From: an uncultured Flavobacteriaceae bacterium | GTDB lineage: Bacteria > Bacteroidota > Bacteroidia > Flavobacteriales > Flavobacteriaceae | Reading direction: 5' to 3' | Assembly (NCBI GenBank): GCA_947500435.1 | Contig: CANMRV010000007.1 | Location: forward strand, 62,001 to 126,000 | DNA length: 64,000 nucleotides | Shown: positions 53,908 to 63,100 of the stretch, piece after piece | Numbering within the stretch: position 1 is the stretch's first letter | Layout: every line of letters begins with the position of its first letter | Made by a program: the position numbers and the translations under genes | The notes under the pieces: model-generated | Seen by the model: only the letters and a program-made list of their open reading frames with translations | Databases searched by the model: none | What the model was told of the DNA's origin: nothing

Positions 53908-55203
53908 ATGAATTTCTACAGCTTAAATAAACAAGCGCCAGAGGTATCTTTCAGGGATGCCGTGATTAATGGAATAGCTCCTGATAGAGGCCTATATTTT
54001 CCTGAAAGCATCACACCTTTACCTGATTCTTTTTTTGAAAATATTGAAGAACTTTCGAATCAAGAAATTGCGTTCAACGCTATTCATCAGTTTGTTAGTG
54101 ATGAGATTCCAAATGAAAAATTAAAGGAAATTTTAGTTAATGTACTGGACTTTGAATTTCCGGTGGTTGAAATTGAAGATACTATTGCTACACTTGAATT
54201 ATTTCACGGTCCAACAATGGCTTTTAAAGATGTTGGCGCTCGCTTTATGGCAAATTGCTTGGGGTACTTCTCCGAAGGAGAATCTCATAAAGTTACTGTT
54301 TTAGTAGCCACCTCAGGCGATACAGGGGGAGCCGTAGCAAATGGGTTTCTTGGTGTTATGGGAGTAAAAGTGGTTATTCTTTACCCTAGCGGAAAAGTAA
54401 GTGATATTCAAGAACGACAACTCACCACTTTAGGGCAAAATATTACCGCTCTAGAAGTTGATGGTACCTTTGATGATTGTCAAAAAATGGTCAAAACGGC
54501 TTTCTTAGATGAACAACTTTTGAGCAATATGCAACTAACGTCGGCAAACTCTATCAATGTTGCGCGCTGGCTACCACAGCTGTTCTATTTCTTGTTTGCC
54601 TATAAACAAGCTAAATCTCAAGGAATAGAAATCGTCTTTTCTGTACCAAGCGGAAATTTCGGAAATATCTGCGCAGGTATGGTAGCTCAAAGATTAGGCA
54701 TGCCTGTGAAGCATTTTGTCGCAGCGACAAACGTGAATGATACAGTACCGGAGTTTATGAAAACGGGGACATATAATCCAAAACCATCAACAGCAACAAT
54801 CTCCAACGCTATGGATGTTGGAGACCCAAGCAATTTTATCAGAATTAGACATTTATTTCAAGACAATTTTGACACCTTATCTGAAAACCTATCGTCATTC
54901 ACCTTCTCAGATGAAAAAACTAGATTCGCTATGAAAGCTATTTATAACGATTCGAAATATATCGCAGACCCACATGGTGCTGTTGGCTATTTGGGATTAA
55001 AAAAATATCAGGAGAAGCATCCCAATACCTATGGAATTTTCTTAGAAACGGCACATCCTGTAAAGTTCTTAGATGTGGTTGAAGAAACTATTCCTGAAAA
55101 ATTAGCGATTCCTCCACAGATTCAGAAGGTGATGGGAAAAGAAAAGAAATCCATCCATATTGCAGCATACCAAGAATTAAAAGACTTTTTGCTTCAGAAT
55201 TAA
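53908..55203 (+). CDS. thrC: Threonine synthase
   Basis: PLP enzyme of 431 residues that converts O-phosphohomoserine to threonine. The cofactor lysine is Lys107 in HGPTMAFKDVGARFM, and the phosphate-binding loop ATSGDTGGAVANGF follows. Last gene of the operon. Its stop overlaps the stop of the convergent aminopeptidase gene by four bases. Confidence 0.97.
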   Translation: MNFYSLNKQAPEVSFRDAVINGIAPDRGLYFPESITPLPDSFFENIEELSNQEIAFNAIHQFVSDEIPNEKLKEILVNVLDFEFPVVEIEDTIATLELFHGPTMAFKDVGARFMANCLGYFSEGESHKVTVLVATSGDTGGAVANGFLGVMGVKVVILYPSGKVSDIQERQLTTLGQNITALEVDGTFDDCQKMVKTAFLDEQLLSNMQLTSANSINVARWLPQLFYFLFAYKQAKSQGIEIVFSVPSGNFGNICAGMVAQRLGMPVKHFVAATNVNDTVPEFMKTGTYNPKPSTATISNAMDVGDPSNFIRIRHLFQDNFDTLSENLSSFTFSDEKTRFAMKAIYNDSKYIADPHGAVGYLGLKKYQEKHPNTYGIFLETAHPVKFLDVVEETIPEKLAIPPQIQKVMGKEKKSIHIAAYQELKDFLLQN

Positions 55204-56816
55204 TCCAAGGTCGGTAAGGTAAAATCATCCAACGGACTAGGCAATTTCATCATCGCCTCAATAGCTTCCGTTGTTCTGGGCGCCATATCAGATAGGTTTA
55301 CCGGACCATTATCCGTTATTAAAATATCGTCTTCAATTCGAACTGCAATGCCCCACCACTTCTTATCACAATCACTTCCTTCAGGAATATAGATTCCTGG
55401 TTCTACTGTAATTACTGTATTTGCCTTATAAGGGCCATAAGTACCTTTATCATGGACATCTAAGCCCAAATAATGACTTGTGCCATGCGGAAAATAGGTT
55501 CTAGCCTCCGAAGCATCTTTGATGATTCCCAAAGCCAGTAATCCTTCAGTAACTACTTTACTTGCTGCTTCACCCGGTGCTCTGAAGGGAGCTCCTACTA
55601 CACTAGCTTTGATTCCAGCTTCCTGAGCGTTGTAAACGATATCGTAAATCTGTTTTTGCTCAGGAGTAAATTTTCCATTCGCAGGTATGGTACGAGTCAC
55701 ATCTGCTGTATAACCATGGTATTCGGCTCCTAAATCCATCAATACCAAATCATTCCCAACTTGCGTTTTATTGTTTTCAATATAATGGAGGATACAGCCA
55801 TTATTTCCACCACCTACAATTGAAGGGTATCCTTCATACTCAGCGCCATACTTTTTATAAACATACTCATGCACACCTTGAATTTCAGTTTCTGACATGT
55901 TAGGGTGCATGGCCTTCATAACTTCGGCTTGGCCAACAGCCGAAATCTCCACAGCCTTTTTCAAAAGTACCATCTCCTCTTTGGTTTTAGTCTCTCGAAG
56001 CTTGCTCATAATTTCAGCAATCAACTGCGAATCCAAATTATTAGTTTCCAATTTCAGAGAGACCTTTTCCTTAATATCACTTCTTAATCCGTCATCACCC
56101 GCATTGACAAATCCACTTAAAAGCTCATCTTCCTTTAATGAAGTGTCACGGCTTAAATATCTACCTAAGGTTTGGGCAACATTTGCGCTATTTTCAACAT
56201 CCGTCGACTTAATCATACTATATAACCTCTTTTTAGTAGGATTATAATCGGACGGGTAATCTGTTTTAATCTTAAAGGTTTTTATCAAATCGAAAAGGTC
56301 GGCACCTCCCCTTTTATCCCTAAAATCATTTTTGAAATCGAAAAAAGTGACCATATCAAAGGATTTAAAATCAACAGGAATATTTGAAAAATCACCTCCA
56401 TTAAGAGCTCTGTCAAAACCCAGTTGTTCTTTTGCCCCTTCAACTCCTAAACGTTTTCCATTCCATTGTTCCGCTCTGGGGTCACGTTCCTGAACATAAA
56501 GCATTTCATTGTATGTGGCACCACTAGTATCACTTTGATTCTCTGAAAAAACCAACAACACGGCATTGGGTTCTTTATATCCGGTCAGATAGTAAAAATC
56601 AGGGTCTTGATGGTAAATATAATCCACATCATTGGCACGATTTCGTTCCGCATTTGCAAAAAATACCGCCACACTGTTGGCGGGCAGCATTTGACGAACA
56701 GCTTCTCTTCGTTCTTTATGAAAATCTGCAGATAGAAAATCCGTTGGCGTGCCTTGTCCGCTTAGATGAACCGCTATCAGCAACGGAACTGTAAAAAGTA
56801 AAATCTTTCTTAACAT
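55200..56816 (-). CDS. Exported Xaa-Pro aminopeptidase (M24B family)
   Basis: A 538-residue metallopeptidase with a signal peptide (ending HLSGQG), an AMP_N-type N-terminal domain and a pita-bread domain. Metal ligands are visible in LMDLGAEYHGYTADVTRT, FPHGTSHYLGLDVHD and ITVEPGIYIPEG. Removes N-terminal residues before proline, probably in the periplasm. Convergent with thrC. Confidence 0.92.
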   Translation of the reverse strand: MLRKILLFTVPLLIAVHLSGQGTPTDFLSADFHKERREAVRQMLPANSVAVFFANAERNRANDVDYIYHQDPDFYYLTGYKEPNAVLLVFSENQSDTSGATYNEMLYVQERDPRAEQWNGKRLGVEGAKEQLGFDRALNGGDFSNIPVDFKSFDMVTFFDFKNDFRDKRGGADLFDLIKTFKIKTDYPSDYNPTKKRLYSMIKSTDVENSANVAQTLGRYLSRDTSLKEDELLSGFVNAGDDGLRSDIKEKVSLKLETNNLDSQLIAEIMSKLRETKTKEEMVLLKKAVEISAVGQAEVMKAMHPNMSETEIQGVHEYVYKKYGAEYEGYPSIVGGGNNGCILHYIENNKTQVGNDLVLMDLGAEYHGYTADVTRTIPANGKFTPEQKQIYDIVYNAQEAGIKASVVGAPFRAPGEAASKVVTEGLLALGIIKDASEARTYFPHGTSHYLGLDVHDKGTYGPYKANTVITVEPGIYIPEGSDCDKKWWGIAVRIEDDILITDNGPVNLSDMAPRTTEAIEAMMKLPSPLDDFTLPTLD

Positions 56817-56952
56817 TTTGGTGGATTTAAGTTCGAAAAATAGTTTATTTGACCAACATTCGAGAAAATTAAATCATAAAAATTATTCAAACTGTAAGAG
56901 ACTGTTTGGCGAATTAATTCGATAAATTTGCTCCACGTAAAATCGAAACACG

Positions 56953-58038
56953 ATGAAGAATACTGCTTTGACTCAAACACATGAAGCCCTTGGCGCTAAA
57001 TTAGTCCCGTTTGCAGGGTATAACATGCCTGTTTCTTATGAAGGCGTAAATGCCGAACATGAAACGGTTCGAAATGGTGTGGGGGTCTTTGATGTTTCTC
57101 ACATGGGGGAATTCTTGATTAGTGGTCCGAACGCTTTAGCCCTAATTCAGAAAGTGACTTCGAATGATGCAAGCAAGTTAACTATAGGTAAAGCGCAATA
57201 TAGCTGTTTACCTAATGAAACGGGAGGTATCGTCGATGATTTAATTGTATACCAAATCAAAGAAGAACAATATCTCTTGGTTGTGAATGCATCAAATATT
57301 GAAAAGGACTGGAATCATATTTCAAAATACAATACAGATTTCAATGCCGATATGCGGGATATTTCTGAAGGATATTCTCTTTTAGCCATACAAGGTCCTA
57401 AAGCAGTTGAAGCGATGCAAAGTTTGACTTCGGAAGATTTGGCGGCCATCAAGTTTTACAATTTTATAGTTGGAGATTTTGCGGGCATCGAACACGTTAT
57501 TATTTCCGCCACAGGATATACCGGTTCTGGTGGATTCGAAATTTATTGCAAGAACGAAGACGTACAACAGGTTTGGGATAAAGTCTTTGAAGCGGGTGCT
57601 GACTTTGGAATCAAACCAATAGGTCTTGCTGCGAGAGACACCTTACGTTTAGAGATGGGATACTGTCTCTACGGAAATGATATTAATGATGAAACTTCTC
57701 CGTTTGAAGCAGGTTTAGGTTGGATAACCAAATTCACCAAAGACTTTGTCAATAGTGAAGCTCTTGCCAAGGAAAAAGCGCACGGACCAGAACGAAAGCT
57801 CATTGCTTTTGAATTGGATGAACGTGGCATTCCAAGACACGATTATGATATCGTAGACGGACAAGGAAAAAAGATAGGAATCGTAACTTCGGGAACGATG
57901 TCTCCATCAATGGGCAAAGGTATCGGACTTGGTTATGTACCTACCATTTTTTCAGAAGTGGGAAGCAAAATTAATATTCAGATTCGTAAAAATGCAGTTC
58001 CTGCGACAGTTGTAAAACTTCCCTTTTATAAAGCCTAG
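56953..58038 (+). CDS. gcvT: Glycine cleavage system T protein (aminomethyltransferase)
   Basis: Transfers the methylene group of glycine to tetrahydrofolate. The 361-residue protein has the complete GcvT core (GVFDVSHMGEFLISG, later LAARDTLRLEMGYCLYGND). Other gcv genes are not in the window. The epimerase gene follows after six bases. Confidence 0.95.
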   Translation: MKNTALTQTHEALGAKLVPFAGYNMPVSYEGVNAEHETVRNGVGVFDVSHMGEFLISGPNALALIQKVTSNDASKLTIGKAQYSCLPNETGGIVDDLIVYQIKEEQYLLVVNASNIEKDWNHISKYNTDFNADMRDISEGYSLLAIQGPKAVEAMQSLTSEDLAAIKFYNFIVGDFAGIEHVIISATGYTGSGGFEIYCKNEDVQQVWDKVFEAGADFGIKPIGLAARDTLRLEMGYCLYGNDINDETSPFEAGLGWITKFTKDFVNSEALAKEKAHGPERKLIAFELDERGIPRHDYDIVDGQGKKIGIVTSGTMSPSMGKGIGLGYVPTIFSEVGSKINIQIRKNAVPATVVKLPFYKA

Positions 58039-58044
58039 GTTTAC

Positions 58045-58893
58045 ATGAGTAAAAAGAAGAAGAAGAATTATGACGGCGGAAAAAAAGTACTTATTCTAGG
58101 GGGCAGCGGATTTATAGGAAACTCCATCTATAAAGAGCTCTGCAACTATTTCGACACCTACGGAACCTACAATACCGCAAGAAGGTCTTTCGAAAAAAAT
58201 CAGCAGTTTTTTAAATATGATATGGCGGAATATGACATCTTTACGTTGTTGGAAAAAGTTCGCCCAAACATTATCATATCAGCAGTTCGTGGGAATTTTG
58301 CTGCTCAGATACAAGCCCATCTACATATCACGGAATATCTGGTTCAAAATGAATGTAAACTTTATTTCATTTCTTCGGCCAATGTTTTTGATGCGTATAG
58401 TAAATATCCGTCCTACGAGAACGACAAAACCCTTTCTGAAAGTGTTTATGGGCGATTGAAGATCCGTATTGAAAACATGCTACTGCGACTTCCGAAAGGG
58501 AAAGCCGCTATCTTAAGGGTTCCTATGGTTTTTGGAAATGGTTCGCCACGGATTAAGGAAATTAAGAAATTTATTCTAGAGAATGAACCTGTAGAAGTCT
58601 TTCCCAATCTCATTTTAAATGTGACCAGTGATGATAAGTTGACACAACAAATTCATTATTTAATCAACAGGAATAAAACAGGAATCTTTCATTTAGGAAG
58701 TAAAGATTTGGTTCATCACGAGGATTTCATAAAGGAGGTTGTGGAACGCATCGGAAGCTTTAATCCTATTTACAAACGTGTTTTTACCACAAACGAAGAC
58801 CGTTACTTGGCAGTGCTTCCAAAAGATAATAAGCTCCCTAAAAATTTACAAATGAGTTATCAAGATATCATTGATCATCATATCTTGAGTTAA
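58045..58893 (+). CDS. Sugar-nucleotide-type epimerase/reductase (RmlD-like SDR)
   Basis: A 282-residue extended short-chain dehydrogenase-like protein. The Rossmann motif GGSGFIG lies near residues 18-24, and a YxxxK motif appears as YGRLK. It resembles RmlD-type reductases, with a short C-terminus. Substrate unknown. Six bases after gcvT, so cotranscribed. Confidence 0.82.
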   Translation: MSKKKKKNYDGGKKVLILGGSGFIGNSIYKELCNYFDTYGTYNTARRSFEKNQQFFKYDMAEYDIFTLLEKVRPNIIISAVRGNFAAQIQAHLHITEYLVQNECKLYFISSANVFDAYSKYPSYENDKTLSESVYGRLKIRIENMLLRLPKGKAAILRVPMVFGNGSPRIKEIKKFILENEPVEVFPNLILNVTSDDKLTQQIHYLINRNKTGIFHLGSKDLVHHEDFIKEVVERIGSFNPIYKRVFTTNEDRYLAVLPKDNKLPKNLQMSYQDIIDHHILS

Positions 58894-58989
58894 TTCCGTT
58901 TAAAATCTTAATTTGAAAAAAATTACATTTTTCTGAGTTTCTTAAACGAGTTCAGTGTAATCACAGGAATGATAATAAAACATTTATCC

Positions 58990-59277
58990 ATGGAAAAACT
59001 ATCAGAGCAGCAAATACATGAATATTTAGGAAAGTTAGATGGTTGGGAATACGTTGAGGGTGCTATTGAAACCTCTTTCGAATTTTCCAACTTCAAGGAA
59101 GCTTTTGCAACCATGACCCGAATTGCTTTCGAATGCGAATCTCAGGGACATCATCCTGATTGGAGCAATGTCTACAAAAATCTTCATATCCGTCTTAATA
59201 CCCATGATGCCGGCGGTGTTACTGAAAAAGATTTCAAGTTAGCACATACGATTGAAGAAATTATTGAGGGCGAATAG
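58990..59277 (+). CDS. phhB: 4a-hydroxytetrahydrobiopterin dehydratase
   Basis: Pterin-4a-carbinolamine dehydratase of 95 residues. The conserved HHPDWSNVYKNLHIRLNTHD block carries the active-site histidines. The ATG at 58990 gives the normal family length; an upstream start at 58969 would add seven residues. Confidence 0.92.
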   Translation: MEKLSEQQIHEYLGKLDGWEYVEGAIETSFEFSNFKEAFATMTRIAFECESQGHHPDWSNVYKNLHIRLNTHDAGGVTEKDFKLAHTIEEIIEGE

Positions 59278-59343
59278 TTCATTCTTGTGCTTGAACATGA
59301 TTTTCTTAAATTTGCTATCGTTCAAATAAAATAACAACAAACT

Positions 59344-60054
59344 ATGGGAAGAGCTTTTGAATTCAGAAAAGCACGAAAAATGAAACGCTGGTCAGCAATG
59401 TCCAAGGCCTTTACGCGCATTGGTAAAGACATTGTCATTGCCGTAAAAGAAGGAGGGCCAGACCCAGATTCCAATTCACGTCTTCGCGCTGTCATTCAGA
59501 ATGCGAAGTCTGTGAATATGCCTAAGGATAATATTGAACGTGCGATAAAACGGGCTAGCGATAAAAGCTTAGGGGATTTTAAAGAGGTATTATTCGAAGG
59601 TTACGCCCCTCACGGAATCGCAATCTTAATAGAAACTGCTACAGATAATAACACTAGAACAGTTGCAAATGTCCGAAGCTATTTCAATAAATGCAATGGT
59701 AATTTAGGCACCTCGGGTTCCGTAGAATTTATGTTTGACCATACCTGTAATTTTAGAATTCCAGCGGAAGGCATCGACCCTGAAGAACTTGAATTGGAAA
59801 TGATAGACTATGGAGCTGAAGAAGTCTTCGTTGATGATGATGGAATACTGATTTACGCCCCTTTCGAAAGTTTTGGTGCGATTCAAAAGGAATTGGAAAA
59901 TCGTGAAATCGAAATCCTTTCTTCAGGTTTTGAACGCATTCCACAAGTCACCAAACAGCTTAATGAAGAGCAAGTTGCTGATGTTGAAAAATTATTGGAG
60001 AAGATTGAAGAGGATGATGATGTGCAGAATGTTTATCATACGATGCAGGAATAA
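59344..60054 (+). CDS. yebC: YebC/PmpR-family protein
   Basis: A 236-residue member of the YebC family, described as transcriptional regulators and more recently linked to relief of ribosome stalling. The N-terminal signature MGRAFEFRKARKMKRWSAMS and PDPDSNSRLRAVIQNAKSVN are complete. Followed by a strong terminator. Confidence 0.93.
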   Translation: MGRAFEFRKARKMKRWSAMSKAFTRIGKDIVIAVKEGGPDPDSNSRLRAVIQNAKSVNMPKDNIERAIKRASDKSLGDFKEVLFEGYAPHGIAILIETATDNNTRTVANVRSYFNKCNGNLGTSGSVEFMFDHTCNFRIPAEGIDPEELELEMIDYGAEEVFVDDDGILIYAPFESFGAIQKELENREIEILSSGFERIPQVTKQLNEEQVADVEKLLEKIEEDDDVQNVYHTMQE

Positions 60055-60077
60055 TATTCCAACTCGTATATAATTAG

Positions 60078-60106
60078 AAAAGGAGGCCAAGTTGGCCTCC
60101 TTTTTT
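60078..60106. terminator. Bidirectional terminator after yebC
   Basis: Stem AAAAGGAGGCCAA/TTGGCCTCCTTTT with a T-run on both strands. It also serves the convergent surface-protein gene. Confidence 0.85.
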
Positions 60107-60125
60107 ATTGATTACATCTACTGTC

Positions 60126-63100
60126 TTAATTTTCTATTACCATTGCTTTTTGATGAGGCACTCCACGTTCGTCGAAGGTCCTTACAAAATACATTCCACT
60201 GGGCATACCACTTACGTTCAAACGGTAATCACCGACTGCCTTGACCTCGCTCGGCGATACCGCCTGTACGAGTTTACCGGAAACGTCATAGATAAATATC
60301 GCGCCCACCTGGGTCGGTATCTCGAAACCTATGGCGATCTCATCAGATGCCGGGTTCGGGAACAGGTTCAGTACATTTTGCATTACCGGCCCGGAAGCCT
60401 CGGTTGTAATAATCAGTTCCGGTGCCTGGGCCGTCTCGTCCGAGGCGAAGGCAACGTCGTTACCGTTGCTGTGCTTGACGATGAGCGTTATAACGCCGTT
60501 TCCTGGAAGTTCACTTATTACATTGAGGTTCCATACCTTGGTCTGACCCAGACTATGTGTACCTGTTATGGTGGCCAGGGCAGGACCTATCACTATTGGC
60601 GCATTATTGCCGTCCAAGTCGTTCTCATTCCAGTTGGAATCGCTACCTAGGAATACCTCTAGTGTTCCGTTACCCGGATCGCTCGCTACCGTCATCCTAA
60701 GCTCAGCTGCTGTTGGGTCACCATTGCCTTCACCTAAATCGAATTTCAGGTAGGTCACTCTATTGCCCTCCTCTGCCCTTAGAATGGGGCCTTGGGGACT
60801 CGGGTTGCTCGACCCTTGCAAATACGTCGCGTCTATAAGGTCGGCGGGTACCGTCACCACATCGCAGTCCACTTCGGGGTCCTCATCATCGATTAGGCCG
60901 TCGCAGTTGTTATCGATACCGTCGCAGACTTCTATTGCGCCTGGGTTTACTGCTGGATTATCGTCGTCGCAGTCCACATCGCTGAAAAAGCCATCGCCGT
61001 CCATGTCCACTGGACCACCGCCACCCGTCGTTATTATCAGTTCAGGTGCCTGGGCCGTCTCATCGGATGCGAAGGCAACATCATTTCCATTGCTGTGTTT
61101 GACAATCAACGTTATCTCGCCGCCACTTGCCAATTGGCCTACATCGAGGTTCCAGACCTTGGTCTGGCCAAGGGAGTGCGTCCCCGAGATCGAGCCTATG
61201 GGGCCACCTACCGCGGTAGGTTTGTTGCCACCGTTCAGTCCGGTCTCCGTCCAATTTGAACTACTTCCTAAAAAGACTTCTAACGTACCGTTGCCAGGGT
61301 CACTCGCTACTGTCATCCGAAGCTCCGCGCCCGTAACCGGTCCGCTGAACCCGCTAAGGTCGAATTTCATATACGTCTCTCGGTTACCTTCCTCGGCCCT
61401 AAGGATTGGACCTAGGGGACTGGGATTGCTCGTGCCCATCAAATACGTCGCTTCGATCAGATCCGCAGGCCCTTCCATACCTTCGCAGGTCAGTTCGGGA
61501 TCCTCGTCATCGATAAGGCCGTCACAATTGTTGTCTATTCCGTCACAGACCTCCTCGGCCTCCGGGTTTACTGCAGGATTATCATCATCACAATCCACAT
61601 CGCTGAAGAAACCGTCACCGTCCATATCCACTGGTGCGGACACAAAACTGAAGCTTATCGTAGCCGGTGTGCCCATCGTTCCCCCTAGGCTATTTGCACT
61701 ATAGGGGGTGGCCGTGAGACTGTAACCACCAAGATCGAAGACGTTCGCATTATAGTCAGGGCCCAAGTTGCCGAAAAGGGCATAGGGCGCCGTATTCTCC
61801 GTCATCGTCTGGTCCTGTGTTCCACTAAGTTCCATCAGCATACTGTCCACATCGTCTGTCGTGACCGCCTGTATGTTCAGGTTCATCGTCGGCAGCGTTC
61901 CCACATCGATTATGGCACCTTCGGCCAAGGGGCCGATCACCATGTCGGTGTCTGCATTGATAAGGTTGAAACCTACAACCGTTAAGGGTGGTTGACAAGC
62001 AAGTAGTGCTGCTTCTAAATCTGCACAGTCACCAGTGTTACCACCAATTGAAGTATCTCCTGCCACTACCATTGAATCACAAACAGCAGCGATAACACAA
62101 TTGGCAAGGGCGACATTTCCTAAAATAGATAGGTCTCCCCCAACGCTGGTCACAGCCGAAAGACCATCCAAATTTGTTGCGCTATCGTTAGACTGAAAAA
62201 GGAGAGGTCCACCAATCTCGGTCAGGGCCAAAAGGCCATCTACGTCCATGAGAGCAGAATTGCCGCTAACATTGAACTCTTCACCTACGTTTGTTAGTGC
62301 AGCGAGGCCGTCAAGATTCATTAAAGCGGAATTAAAAGCAATATTCACCGCTCCCCCAACGGTGGTCAGGTTTGAAAGTCCGTCAACATTCGTCAAATCA
62401 GGATTACCTTGAATTCTAAATTCTCCACCAACACTGGTAAGGCCAGAAAGGCCATCTAAATTTGTTATATCTTCACCCATAACAACCGTTATATCTGCAC
62501 CTAGAATCTGGATTCCACCTTCAAAAGCGCAATTGGCAACATCATAGGTAGTCGCAAACTCATCTACTTCTTGTTGTGTTTTTAAAATAATTAAGTCAGT
62601 TGGGCAAGATAGACTAGGTGCTATCGTAAAGGTCCAGCCACCACTAGGAATTCCTGCAAAGGGATTGCCAGCGGCATCTTCCAATGCCGTGCCCGGTATC
62701 TGTATTTCATATTCATTGCCCGCTATAAAAGGTGGCATCGGGTCTATCATCAAATCATTACCGCTAAAACTAATGGCGCCGCTTGAAGCGTCTATGGTGC
62801 CGAAAGTGGTACCAGCTGTCAAATCTTGAATAACGATTTCTCCTCCACTCGCAAATTGAACTGGTTCGCTAAAAGTAGCTGTCAATACCTCGTCGACCGC
62901 TACACCTGTGGCATCGTCGGCAGGGTCTGTGCTGACCGAGGTTGGCGGGGTGGTGTCAACAAAGTCATCCTCAAAGTTCCAAAAACTGATTGTTCTATTC
63001 GTACTAGTACTTGGAACCGTGGTTTGGCGACAGGGTCGGCTCAATCCCTCCGGATCGGCATCCTCGGGACCAAAGACATTCGTCCACCCAACCTGAGGGG

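Noticed and set aside
60763..61704. 313-residue plus-strand frame
   Set aside because: It is the antisense of the repeated surface-protein gene and its Ser/Pro-rich translation mirrors the repeat pattern.
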